Origin: Paralithodes platypus
Taxonomy: Eukaryota; Arthropoda; Malacostraca; Decapoda; Lithodidae
Direction: 5' to 3'
Length of the DNA stretch: 64,000 nucleotides
Assembly: GCA_032716605.1 (NCBI GenBank)
Contig: CM064501.1
Span: forward strand, 25,389,014 to 25,453,013
Shown piece after piece: positions 34,071 through 44,258 of the stretch (positions within the stretch are counted from its first letter, which is position 1; the number at the start of each line of letters is the position of its first letter). The notes beneath the pieces were generated by a model. That model worked only from the letters and a program-made list of their open reading frames with translations. It had not been told where the DNA came from and made no database searches. A program made the position numbers and the translations under genes.

Positions 34071-34865
34071 TCACTCATGGATCAGGTACTCTTTATGGTA
34101 TACGAACCTGAAAGCAGAGAGAGCCATGTATTGGAAGTGGACAATTTTGTTTGTCTTAAAAATTATATTAATCCAATCCACAGTGGCAGAGGTTATGTGT
34201 AGCCCATTGTCGGTTGTTTCATTGGATTCCTTGCCCCTGAAAATGTATGGTTAGACACCAAAATCATAAGACTCTGAGCATTAGAAGTGGAGATAATGTG
34301 AAATACATACACAAATGGCCGCCATTTTGAAAATCCAAGATGGCCGCCATATTTTAATTAAATAAATTGTAAATATTGATTTCCTGGTTCAGAAAGTCCC
34401 AAAGATTCTAAAAATGTATAGTTTTGCAAATCTCCAAAAAAATTCCAACGAAAGCCTTTTTTTGTACATTGGGAACTGGACTATTAGTCTAAATTCTTTT
34501 TCCTTTAGTCTTGTCCAAGAAGGACACATCAAATATTATAAATGGTGGCCACTGGGTTAGTTCTGCAGTCTCTCTCTTTCTTTATCTCAACTGGAACTCT
34601 TTGCTCTCCCTCTACTATCTGTCGTCCTCTTGAATCGCTTGGCTGTGGTATGCAAGCCTGTGATGCGACGACAGGCGGCCAGATACTGAAGGTGTATCTG
34701 CCTTAGTAGGGAAGAGCTGATGATAAGCCTGGGGTGTGCCTTCTGGAACAAAAGGGCGAGGGCTGGGAGGCTGGAGCCGAATTCCTGTGGGTGCCCAAGC
34801 GAGAGAGAGTAAGTAGGTTGCGAGACACGAACCCAGTGCCGTCCGGCCGGCGAATGACTTTGCAA

Positions 34866-37735
34866 TGAATATGCATGAATAAGAATATAGAAAAGGGGGG
34901 TGAGGGTGAAAGAAGGGAAGTTTTTATTGGTGTAGTAGGAGAGAAAGTGTCAAAGTAGGAGGATAAGAGTGTCGGGGCTTGACCCAACGTGTGTGAGTTG
35001 TTTTGATTTTAGTTTGGGGGTTTAGAGGAGGGCTGTGACTGTTGGTATTATTGAGACATATTTTTGAGAGCTTCAGTATGGCATGCCAAGAAGGAATGGA
35101 GATAAAAAAAATGGGTGGTAAAGGCAAAAGATAATTAATTTTGGGTGGTAAAAGTAAATTTGTGGTGAAGTGAGATTCAGAGGCTCTGATCGGTCAAGAG
35201 TGGTATAGAGGCTGGACTGTGGACGGGCCGGCATGCCCCACCGTCTCTACCTGCAGTCTGGACGAATCAGATGAGTCTGGGTGAATTTGAATATAACATT
35301 TGGTAATGGAGAAGGTTTTAATGATGGCCTGGCAATTTTGGATGGTAAGGGTCTAAAGTGGGGCAGCAAGGCATGGCTGTCAACTGCCGAGTTTAGAGAT
35401 GATTGCACTGTCTTATGAAGAGCTAAATTGACTTTAGTTTTTATTGTGTATTTGTGAAAGAATTAGACATTTTGGCTGGTAGGTGATTAAAAGCAATGGT
35501 GAAAATTGAGTGTGAGTTTGTGGTGTAACAAAGTTATTATGTGAATAGGGGATTGGGAGCCTCTCTGTTAATTGGATGCAAGAGGTTCGACCAGGGATGG
35601 ATGGGTTGAGTGATATTATTAAACATTTGGACAAAGTGATCAAAGGTCTCAAGTTTTTCAAGTTGTTTATTAGCCAGAAAGTTGTTGTAGACATTAAGTG
35701 GAGGGATGCGGGAGAGTTCATGCACGTGTTCCGATGTTTGGAACTCATACCACCGAGTTCCATGGATCCACCTCAGTGCTTTGTTCTGTATTCTTTGGAG
35801 TTTTATTTTGTGGGAGTTTGCCATAAGAGTGCTGGTCAGTGGGGCATATGAAAGTAGCGGTCTAATTAGGGCTTTGTACAAATGGGTTTTAGTTTTGATG
35901 GAGGCATTTCGAAAATTGAAAATTGATTGAAGAGATTTTGAAGCAATGGGGATAATCTGATTTGCATGACGATGAAAGTGAAGTTTTTTGTCAAGGGTTA
36001 GGCCGAGTACTTTGTTAGTGGGTGAGACAGTTACTGGGATGCGATCGGGAGGAGGTGCGCGGGAGTTGAGGAATAGTGGTCTAGGACGTAGGTAACCAGT
36101 GGATATGTAGGTGATAAAGGATTTTCGAGGATGAGCCTGAATCCTCCATTTCTGTTCCCATTGTGCTATTCGGTCAAGCTCTCTCTTGGCTTTGTTTGTC
36201 AAACCGTCTATGGTAGTTACCCTAACAAGTTGCGTCACGTCGTCAGCGTAGGAAATTGTGAGATAGTCATTTTTGATTGGATCTGGCATGTCATTAGTGT
36301 AAAGAATGTACACTGTAGGTGCGAGCACGGAGCCCTGAGGTACGCCTGCATGGAGTGGAAATGAGTCTGAATAGAAATCTGAAAATTTAATTTTGGCTGA
36401 TCTGTTATCTAAGAAGTTGCAGAGAAGTTTTTTAATTGGTAAGGGGAAATTGAAGTTTTCACAGATTTTGTACTTCAGGCCTACGTGCCATACAGTGTCA
36501 AATGCTTTTTTGATGTCTTTTGTGATGAGTGCTGTTTTGTGTCCGCATCTGGAGTGTTTGTTAATGTGAATGTAGTTGGTGATTATGTTAAGTGCTTCCT
36601 GAGAGGATCTGCAGGGTCTAAAACCAAACTGTTTGTCAGTGAGAAGTCCTTCGTCTTCGAGATACAGTCTGAGTCGGCGATTTATGATTGTTTCAAAAGT
36701 CTTCCCAAGAGTCTCAAGTTGACTAATGGGTCTGTAGTTCAGTGGGTCTTTGCTATTAAGATTTTTCTTGGGAATAAGGATGATTGTTGCAGTCTTAAAG
36801 CAGACGGGGAAGTAGCCACATGTCAGGATGGCGTTGTATAAGCAAGTGAGTGCATTAAAAAATGTGTTTGGGAGGTGCTTTACAATGTGATGGTTTATTC
36901 CTGTGGCACCAGGCGCCTTCCTCCGTGTTTTTCGAGAGAATGAGCTTAACTTCGTCAGGCACAATGGGAGCAGTGAGGTAGTTGTCGGGGTTAAGTGAGT
37001 CTGTGCTGATGTGTGTGTCGTGAGAGATGTTGTCTGCAATATTATTAACATGTTGTTCAATGTCTCGAATGTGTTGTTGGGCGGGTCTTTCAGGAGGGTG
37101 TGTGTGGTATACTTGGGCCCATGTGTCTTTGAAGATATCTGTGATTTCCCTGGGATCGGTGATGGTGTTACCGTTTACAATGAGTGAAGATGCTGTAGGT
37201 TTAGTGTGGCCTTTTAAACGGTTTATGTGTCTCCAAAATTCCCAGGGTTTAGTTTTCCTGTGTTGTTCACCAGTGCGTATGAGGTGTGTCCAGTGGCTGT
37301 CATGGTCAGATTGCAGGCTGTCTAGGATATGATTTATGAGGTGTGAGAGGTCATGTCGTATTCGGCCTAAGGTGTGGTTTTGTTTACTTTTTTCAAATCG
37401 ACGACGATAGCACACAAGGAGTCTTTGTGAACGTATAGAAGGTCTGAATGTGTGCCTGACTTTGTAGGATGTTTTAGGTATGGTAGTGTTTGCAGCGTTG
37501 ATGATTGTGTTGTGTTAGTGTTCTATTTGTTGATCTAGATTTGTGTAGTGGAGTCCCTCATAGTCAGTTGTGTAATCTTGTTGTGATAGGATGTGTTCAA
37601 ATTCATCCCAGTTAGCCTGGGAGTAATTGTAATGTGATGTAGAAGGAACTAAAATGGGATTTGAAGATATTTGCATGAAAATGGGGATGTGATCGAATCC
37701 TGATAAAGGCCCAGGGGAAATTTGATGGTGAAAAA
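34866..37735 (-). mobile_element. LINE 4: 5'-truncated Jockey-like LINE
   Basis: A minus-strand insertion into the gypsy B 5' LTR, with junctions fixed by the intact LTR at 9298. It starts within the endonuclease C-terminus (SGFDHIPIFM near 37690), so the 5' end is missing. It ends at 34866 without a poly-A tail. The untranslated 3' part is 34866-35536. Confidence 0.8.
35537..37735 (-). pseudogene. LINE 4 endonuclease end and reverse transcriptase
   Basis: It runs from the last part of the APE endonuclease, through a linker (WEFWRHINRLKG), to RT. RT motifs are APGATGINHH, YRPISQLETLGKTFE, QFGFRPCRSSQEAL, ALITKDIKKAFDTV, GVPQGSVLAPTVY and ISYADDVTQLV (active site intact). A C-terminal domain ends near RKQLEKLETF. 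The RT frame is open for 507 codons (35537-37060). The upstream part is in a different frame with a stop near 37515 and a shift near 36890. The family is Jockey-like; the exact clade is not certain. Confidence 0.82.
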
Positions 37736-38129
37736 ACATGCTCCCCCCTTCCCTTTATAGTCCTGCCCCCTGCTCTCCTGCGCTGTGATTGGCTGAGCGG
37801 CTCGTGCGGCAGCCCGCTCGCTCTGAATACTCGCTTTCTCCACCTCCGCTCTCTCCTCTTCATAATAAGTTCCTGGAAGCTGGTTGCAAATATTTTCCAG
37901 TGGCTTACGGGAGTATAGGGCTGGCACTGAGGTATTGAACCTATTGCAACTAGAGGAAAATATCCGGGAAGTGAACGAGAGCGAATTTAGAGGTGAGGTT
38001 GGAAATCCAGCTGTGCGCTCCGAAAATGGAGGCCGCAGATTGGCCGGCTGGGGAGGTGTGTCAAAATCAGCTGGCGAGGCAAGCAAATAGAAGGGAGCGC
38101 GGTGATTGGTGGAGGGCTTTTCTACCTTA

Positions 38130-38134
38130 ATAGT
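38130..38134. repeat. Target-site duplication ATAGT, right end of gypsy B
   Basis: ATAGT follows directly on the LTR end TCTACCTTA and matches 1803-1807. The copies are about 36.3 kb apart. Confidence 0.75.
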
Positions 38135-38244
38135 TATAAGCATTAGGTTACTCATAGTGCAGTTGGGTCTAGTACATGCATAAATTGATATCCAGTATTC
38201 AATAAATGGATATTAATTGTGGTCATTTGCTGTATTTTTAACTG

Positions 38245-38400
38245 TCCTGATGGTGTAATGGTTAGAGCGTGTATGTTCTGTATGTGGTGTTCTGGGTTAG
38301 AATCTTGAGTGGTTATTGGTGTTAAGAACGATGTTAAAAATAATATGTAATTTCCAGTTGGGTCTTCAAAGTCGGAGATTATCCTATTTAGAAATAATGT
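38245..38400 (+). mobile_element. tRNA-like SINE head, diverged
   Basis: TCCTGATGGTGTAATGGTTA is a good A-box region, and GGGTTAGAATC about 30 bases later is a B-box with one changed base. The intervening part does not fold as a clear tRNA by eye. No 3' boundary or tail was defined. It is more likely a SINE or tRNA pseudogene than a working tRNA. Confidence 0.5.
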
Positions 38401-38530
38401 TTACTTGTATTTTGTATTTATCTTAAATGGACAATTGAACCTCGATCGATTCTGAATATGCTAAAACAAGTTAGAGTTTGTCAAGACTAAAACTAAAAAA
38501 AAACATGATTAGTGACCTTAATGCCCTTAA

Positions 38531-38902
38531 GGGGGGGTGACCTGTTTTTGTTCTGTCCTTTTCTATCTTTCTCTGGCTTGTGTCCATTTGGCCCCATTCA
38601 GCCTACTGTTTTAAGACATTTATCCCCATCCAGGTGTAAATTTTTTACTGGTGAGCGGTAGCGAGCCATTAAATTTTTTAGTTTTGTTTGACAGCAGGCT
38701 AAATTTGTACATTTTTCGATAGAAAAGTCTCCGGCGAAGCCGGATTTCTTCATATAATGCTGGTTCGCTAACGCTCGCCAGGAAGAAATCGACACCTAGA
38801 TGGGGATGAACGTCTTAAAATAGTTGGCTGAATGGGGCCGAATGGATACAAGCCAGAGAAAGAGAGAAAAGGACAGAAATAACAAAAAGCAGGTGACCCC
38901 CC
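38531..38902. mobile_element. Foldback MITE with TTAA duplication
   Basis: The element starts GGGGGGGTGACCTG and its end is the near-perfect complement, CAGGTGACCCCCC. The inverted repeats continue for over 130 bases on each side (shared TCTCTGGCTTGT and GGCCCCATTCAGCC blocks). TTAA flanks it at 38527-38530 and 38903-38906. TTAA targets are typical of piggyBac and Kolobok elements. It carries no coding sequence. Confidence 0.82.
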
Positions 38903-39026
38903 TTAAATATAGGGTGAAACCATATAAAGTATAATTATTCTAATGATATCTTAAAAAATTAGAAAACCAATGGATACACGAATTATCAATAAAGACTAAA
39001 AATATTTATACAATAACATGGGAATG

Positions 39027-39425
39027 CTATGGATTTATACTATAACTACAAACAGTCGAAAATGGAAAGGACACTAGATATATTACATATAATGAACGTA
39101 AGCCAGCTGAGGATACTGTGTTATGGAGGAAGGGCTTCAGATTGTGAATATATTGGGATTCAAGGATTCTTAAGTCTACGTTCCTGCTAAAATTGATTAT
39201 TTTCAAGTCCTCCATCCTGAATGAGGTGTAACAATGATCCCTTACCGCGGAGTGAGGAGGGGATTGAAAAGGTAGACCTGTCCTGCTCGACTGACCCCTG
39301 TGTTCGTCAACTCGTGTTTTGAAAGCTCTGGTCGTGCTTTCAATATACCCTGCTTGGCAACTAGGGCATGTATAGCTATAAACAATTGACGAACGCAGTT
39401 GGGTCTTTGAAATTAACACAAATAT
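39027..39425 (-). pseudogene. Penelope-like element C-terminus with GIY-YIG nuclease
   Basis: On the minus strand the frame reads SSIVYSYTCPSCQAGYIEST, then TRAFKTRVDEHRG, RTGLPFQSPPHSAVRDH and ILESQYIHNLKPF. This is the GIY-YIG endonuclease layout of Penelope-like retroelements, with a CPSC Cys pair in the first strand. The usual YIGxT has Glu in place of Gly. The fragment is cut at 39428 by SINE-A and keeps no RT in the window. The 3' part toward 39000 is non-coding. Confidence 0.72.
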
Positions 39426-39428
39426 TAT

Positions 39429-39948
39429 ATAGGAGAGGTGTGGTGGAGTGGTCATGCCACTGGACTGGTAATCCAACGGTCCCGGGTTCGAATCCCGATG
39501 TATCAATGGGAAGATATTAATGGGATGGAATTTGTGCTGTACTTAGTATCAGTGCATTACCACAAATAAATACCCTCATTGTTCCCTGATTGAATACCAT
39601 TGATGTATGAATATTCAGATATTCAAAATATACTACAGGGGGGCAATCCCTAGTGAGTTCATTGCTCAATAGGTGGCGTTCTGAGAGTGAGGGTCCGAAT
39701 CTACGTGGTGAGACATTGAAGCACTGGATCGAACCAGCTTCAGAGATGTGGCTGCTTCAGCCATGGGTGGCAACCGTGCTTCTTGCGAAGACAAGATATC
39801 CGGGGCTGGTTGTATCCCAAAGTGCTTCACATGTCTCACTCCTTAGACTGGAAGGAGACATCAAGGACTTCGCCGTTCAATGTGCGGTTGAATGTACAGG
39901 CTCTCAGCCTATGCCAGAGAGGGAGTAGTTGGAATATAGAAGAAACAA
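39429..39948 (+). mobile_element. SINE-A copy 2, complete
   Basis: Its boundaries are set by the 11 bp duplication ACAAATATTAT at 39418-39428 and 39949-39959. The tRNA-like head (39432-39505) has GTGGTGGAGTGGTC and GGTTCGAATCC boxes. The ~440 bp body and the GGAATATAGAAGAAACAA tail match copy 1. Length is 520 bp, long for a SINE. The long target duplication points to LINE-driven insertion. Confidence 0.88.
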
Positions 39949-39959
39949 ACAAATATTAT

Positions 39960-40209
39960 TTATACCGGTATATAAATATAAAATATTGTAATAGATGAAC
40001 CTAAAGTAAATTTGCGGATAACATCTGGTTATATTCTTCTTAACCCCCTCAGCCGGAAATAGTTAACTTACTGACGAGGAGGCGGACCGCACGGTATTAT
40101 CCCCACAACAGTCAAAATCTCACTGAGGGACCGTTAGAAGTCGGAGGAACTTGGGGATACCACCATTCGAGAGATTCTGATCTAACTTACCTAAGTTACT
40201 GAGGCCTAA
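39960..40209. other. Non-coding, nothing recognised
   Basis: No gene, RNA or clear repeat was seen. Confidence 0.4.
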
Positions 40210-40322
40210 ATGACGCTAGAGCGTCATATAACTTATTAGAGAGATACTAAGATAGGTTCATATGACGCGATCGCGTCATATGAGTAGTTAGGCAGAACCG
40301 CCATATGACGCGATCGCGTCAT
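40210..40322. repeat. Three ATGACGC-GCGTCAT palindromes
   Basis: Perfect 18 bp palindromes ATGACGCGATCGCGTCAT lie at 40262-40279 and 40305-40322. A variant, ATGACGCTAGAGCGTCAT, lies at 40210-40227. They sit in an otherwise unassigned stretch. Confidence 0.85.
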
Positions 40323-40595
40323 ATTAGTCGGAGGGGGTTAAGGGATTGTTCAATGCTTGTGGAAATATCGGCAATGTAAGGGAATGGAAAATTAATTACC
40401 TCCTTCTTCACAATAGGAATACATTGTTGGTACAGTTGATTAAATACAGTTGACTTATTATTATAATTATTATAAATGCATAACAATATGAAATGACAAG
40501 TACTTTCCAAATCCAATCAACACATTTTTATCGGCTATATTTTATTTTATATGAATAAGAATATACAGTAATAGCTGTCGCCTCAATGATAATGA

Positions 40596-40673
<78 letters not shown>
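40596..40673. repeat. TA microsatellite
   Basis: About 78 bases of nearly pure TA repeat next to a tRNA-like SINE unit. Confidence 0.9.
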
Positions 40674-40675
<2 letters not shown>

Positions 40676-40722
40676 AGTATATATTACAAAATACACGTGA
40701 GCCACTAAATGTTTCTAATCTC

Positions 40723-40790
40723 TCAGTGGGGTTCGAACCGCCGACCGTCAGGACGATAGCTGACGCTTTAATCAACTACACCACGGCAGT
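40723..40790 (-). mobile_element. tRNA-like SINE unit (SINE-C), minus copy
   Basis: On the minus strand the unit reads CTGCCGTGGTGTAGTTGATT with an A-box, and GGCGGTTCGAACCCCACTG with a B-box. The same unit recurs in plus orientation at 41184-41258 and as part of the palindrome at 40828-40988. Anticodon and CCA end were not established. Confidence 0.7.
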
Positions 40791-40827
40791 AGAGATACCC
40801 CACTGAGAGATTAGAAACATATATGTA

Positions 40828-40988
40828 TATTGAGTATATATCACAAATACACGTGAGCCACTAAATGTTTCTAATCTCTCAGTGGGGTTCGAACCGTCGG
40901 CTATCGTCCTGACGGTCGGCGGTTCGAACCCCACTGAGAGATTAGAAACATTTAGTGGTTCACGTGTATTTGTGATATATACTCAATA
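40828..40988. repeat. Long hairpin: inverted SINE-C units with 68 bp arms
   Basis: The left arm (40828-40895) and right arm (40921-40988) are reverse complements with about one mismatch. They are separated by a 25-base centre. Each arm runs from a TATTGAGTATATA edge, through the SINE flank (ACACGTGA, TCTCTCAGTGGGG), to the B-box GGTTCGAACC. The centre holds one copy of the CGTCCTGACGG segment. Confidence 0.88.
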
Positions 40989-41183
40989 TTTGTAACTCTC
41001 ATGCGTGGTGGGTTAGAATTAAATTAAATCAATTTCGGCCCGAGTTGCGTCGGGACACTGAGAAATCCTTGTATGGTATTCTGGAATATGGATCCTACGA
41101 CTAGGTATGAATTGAAATATATTCGCCTAGTGGGTTTCCCTTCTCCCTAACATGAATAGGATAGAGGGTTGAGTGTCTTTTAG
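40989..41183. other. Non-coding spacer between SINE-C units
   Basis: Contains no gene that could be recognised. It is probably SINE-C body or flank. Confidence 0.35.
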
Positions 41184-41258
41184 ACTGCCGTGGAGTAGTT
41201 GATTAAAGCGTCGGCTATCGTCCTGACGGTCGGCGGTTCGAACCCCACTGAGATATTA
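41184..41258 (+). mobile_element. tRNA-like SINE unit (SINE-C), plus copy
   Basis: CTGCCGTGGAGTAGTTGATT and CGGCGGTTCGAACCCCACTG give A- and B-box matches. A short TA run follows at 41265-41280. Confidence 0.7.
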
Positions 41259-41289
41259 GAAACATATATATATATATGTTAAACCAGCG

Positions 41290-41600
41290 ATTGGTCCATG
41301 AAACTAATTAAAGATATATTACTTGCATGGTCCGTGAACACCAACTTCGGTTATATGGGCATGTGGTTCGCCTCCCTGAAGTAAACCCTGCTTACTGGGT
41401 GGTCTCTACAGAAGACAACCCTGAGTGGAGGATTCCTTGGGAAAAAGAACATACCCATGGCTGAGGCAAGTCGACAAATTAGGCGACGGGATACTTGATA
41501 TGGGCCAGGCAGATACCTGGAGTCTCGCCAAGGAGGATCCTCCGGAGTGGAGTTGGAGGTTGAGTGCGGCTACGTGCTGTCACGACATTTGCCCCCATTG
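41290..41600 (+). pseudogene. LINE 6 fragment, RT C-terminal domain
   Basis: In the plus frame, HQLRLYGHVVRLPEVNP is followed by VVSTEDNPEWR and, after stops, a WLRQVD-like piece. This is the C-terminal region of a LINE RT family (the YGHVxRLPE pattern), with several stops. The RT core is absent. Confidence 0.6.
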
Positions 41601-41659
41601 ATTGCTTGACATCTGTATACCCTAGCGTGTCTCGGACTCGCACGACTGTACAGTCACGG

Positions 41660-41990
41660 CGTAGACCAGGAGTATGCCAAAATCTTAGACCGCAATGTTG
41701 CTTCTCTCTCGCTATTCTATCGCCACTACAATAATCAGTGTTCCTCAGTGCTCTCTCTGTGTATTCCATCTCCACTACGTAAGGTACGTAGTACCCGTCT
41801 TGCAACACAATCCCAACCTTACTCTGTGCAACTCTCCAACTCAAGAGTGAAGCGATACTCCAAATCTTTCTTCTATTCAACAGTTGAGCTCTGGAACTCT
41901 CTCCCTGAATCCATCTTTCCCTCATTGTATGACTTAAATTGCTTTAAACCCTGTGTGTCCGGACATTTTGGCTCGAAGATTCCTTGATTT
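41660..41990 (+). pseudogene. Jockey-like LINE C-terminal fragment (LINE 5 family)
   Basis: The frame reads LDRNVASLSLFYRHYNN, then TRLATQSQPYSVQL, RYSKSFFYSTVELWNSLPES and a stop after GSKIP. This is the very end of a Jockey-like ORF2, in the same family as the RT at 42255-44258. Here it precedes that RT rather than following it. A 3' UTR and TA tail follow, so it is probably a separate 5'-truncated copy. Confidence 0.68.
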
Positions 41991-42047
41991 TGGTTTGGTC
42001 TTTTGTCACACTCATCCACATAGAATGTTTGTTTACATACATATACT

Positions 42048-42064
42048 TTATATATATATATACC

Positions 42065-42106
<42 letters not shown>

Positions 42107-42120
42107 TGTATATATATATA

Positions 42121-42163
<43 letters not shown>

Positions 42164-42176
42164 TTATATATATATA

Positions 42177-42219
<43 letters not shown>

Positions 42220-42254
42220 TATACTGTACATATATATACATATATATATATATA
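42048..42254. repeat. TA-rich microsatellite
   Basis: About 200 bases of TA repeats with short T interruptions, lying between two pieces of related LINEs. It is probably the expanded tail of the upstream fragment. Confidence 0.85.
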
Positions 42255-44258
42255 TTGGTTCAGCCACCCACCCTTATCCTGGATCGCTTTGGAGATCGGC
42301 CCATCATTCTTGTTTTGTTTCTAACTTCTAACCCTTCCTCTTATACTGTCGATCTTTTCTCTCCTTTGGGCTCCTTCGAATATAAACTTATCTCTGTCAC
42401 ACCTGTCCCATCTCTCCCGTACAGCAACCCGATCATCCCATCCGGCGGCGCTTGTGGCGCTTTGACGCTGCCGACTGGGAGTCTCTCCAGCAGTACTTCT
42501 TTGATTTCCCATGTAATGACGTTTGCTTCCGTTGCCCGGGACCCTCAAAGAGTGCTAAGCGCATTACCAAGGTAATCCTCTCGGTCATGGAGGCATACAT
42601 TCAATGTATTGTCTCTCAGACTAATGCAATCAAATCTTGGTTTACTCAAGCTTGTTCTACTGATGTCCGTAATAAGAAGGAAGCATTCAAATGGGACCAA
42701 CGCCTTCAAACTCAAGAATCTCATTCTTCCTATGTTTCTGCCCGGAATCAAGCCAAATCTGTTCTTCGACTCGTCAAACACTCTTTCATTAATAATAAAT
42801 GCACTGAACTATCCAACTCTATCTCTTCCCAAGCATTCTGGTATCTAGCTAAATATACATCCAACAATATTTCTTCCTCATCTTTCCCTCCCCTTTTCCA
42901 CTTTGACGGCACTACCGTCACTTCTTCCTCTGACAAAGCTGAAATTTTTGCCCAATTTTTCACTAGAAACACCACCTTGGATGATTCTGGTGATATTCCT
43001 CCCTCTCCACCCCCTTGTCACTTACTAATGCCTAATATCCTAATCTCTTCTAAAGATGTACTTTCTACCCTCTCTGGGCTTAATACTAAGAAGGTATACG
43101 GTCCGGATGGTGTTCCTCCTGTTGTTCCCAAAATACTGTGCTTCCGTGATGACTCTCTGCCTAGGCAAACTGTTCCGTCTCTGTCTCTCCTCTAACGTCT
43201 TCCCTTCTTGCTGGAAGTTTTCAATTAATTCAACCTGTCGCAAAGAAGGGTGACCGCTCTCAACCCTCCAAGTATTGTCCAACTGCTCTCATTTCTTGCA
43301 TCTCCAAAGTTTTTGAAACTATTCTTACTTCAAAATTTCTTAAGCATCTCTCTTCATACAATCTACTCTAGGATCGCCAGTATGGATTCCATAGTGGTCA
43401 CTCTACTGGGGGGTCTTATTTCATATCTTACTTACTCTTGGTCATCCTCCTTTTGGGACTCCGGTGAGACTTTTTCTATTGTGCTAGACATATTGAAGGC
43501 CTTTGATAGATTCCAGCCCAAATCTCAAATTTCTGAACTACCCTCCTCTGGTTTCTATCTATCTATCTGTGCCTTTATCTTTAATTTACTTTCTGGCCAT
43601 TCTATAGCTGCGGTTATGGACGACCACCATTCACATCCTGAACCTATAAACTCTGGTGTTTCTCAGGGTTCTGTCCTATCTCCAATTTTCTTTCAAATAT
43701 TCAATATTGATCTTCTCAACTGTCCCTCCAGTCCTATCCATTCATATGCTGATGACTCTATCTTACAATATTCAATTTTTCAGAACCACCCAGCAAGCAA
43801 TCACTCAAAAAATATTGTAATGATGCCATAAATAACTTATCTTCTGACCTATCAACCATTTCCATTTGGGTCAGAGAAAATCTTGTTGCTTTCAATGATT
43901 CCAAAACCCAATTTCTCCATTTATCTACCCATCAAGAACTCCCACAGGATTATCCCTTATACTTCAACAATACAAAAATATACCCTTCATCTGCTCTCAG
44001 TATTCTAGGTCTCCCTTTTTCTTCTGATCTCACTTGGAAAGACCATATTACCACCCTTGCCAAAACAGCTTGCCAGAAGTTGGGTATGCTCAACTGCCTA
44101 CGGGGGTTCTTTACCCCTGCACAACTTCTTCCTCTGTACAAGGGCACAGTGTGTCCATGTATTGAGTATTGCTCTCACGTATGGGGAGGATTCTCTCACA
44201 CAGCAATTCTTGATGAAGTAGAAAAGGAAGCCTTTCGTCTCATTAAGGGGAGGGTCCG
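42255..44258 (+). pseudogene. LINE 5: Jockey-like endonuclease end and RT
   Basis: Starts inside the endonuclease C-terminus ([20 protein letters not shown]). The linker follows (EAFKWDQRLQ, FWYLAKYTSNN), then RT with KVYGPDGVPP, a broken segment near 43190-43380, LDILKAFDRF, GVSQGSVLSPIFF and SYADDSILQ (active site intact). The C-terminal part has LSILGLPFSSDLTWKDH, CIEYCSHVW and ends at AFRLIKG. Several frame breaks are present. It is cut at about 44258 before its own C-terminus. The left edge is the TA tract. Confidence 0.75.

Larger units (their letters stand above)
31194..34483 (-). mobile_element. DNA transposon with TIRs, TTA duplication and FEN1-like nuclease
   Basis: The element starts TAGTCCAGTTCC and ends GGAACTGGACTA. 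The terminal inverted repeats extend imperfectly for about 165 bp (31194-31358 and 34312-34483), including a shared AAAATGGCGGCCAT block. It is flanked by TTA at 31191-31193 and 34484-34486, and the empty site is visible in the other gypsy B LTR near 8930. The coding sequence is on the minus strand. A 3 bp duplication with an XPG/FEN-like nuclease fits what is reported for the Academ superfamily. PIF/Harbinger also makes 3 bp TWA duplications, but its DDE transposase was not seen. Confidence 0.75.
30006..38129 (-). mobile_element. Gypsy B 5' LTR, split by a DNA transposon and LINE 4
   Basis: LTR sequence lies at 30006-31193, 34487-34865 and 37736-38129. It aligns with 1808-2275, 2531-2957 and 8647-9689. 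Its net length is about 1.96 kb. Each junction can be set by comparison with the other LTR: TGGATACAG..TAGTCTAAA around the DNA transposon, and ACTTTGCAA..CATGCTCC around LINE 4. The outer edge is followed by the ATAGT duplication. Confidence 0.82.

Noticed and set aside
38245..38320. Functional tRNA gene
   Set aside because: The B-box is altered and the arms do not pair convincingly; a SINE head is more likely.
40801..41270. CRISPR-like array of repeated units
   Set aside because: The repeats are few, of mixed orientation and tRNA-like; the genome is eukaryotic.
40542..42331. Tyr/Ile repeat proteins
   Set aside because: Translations of TA microsatellites.
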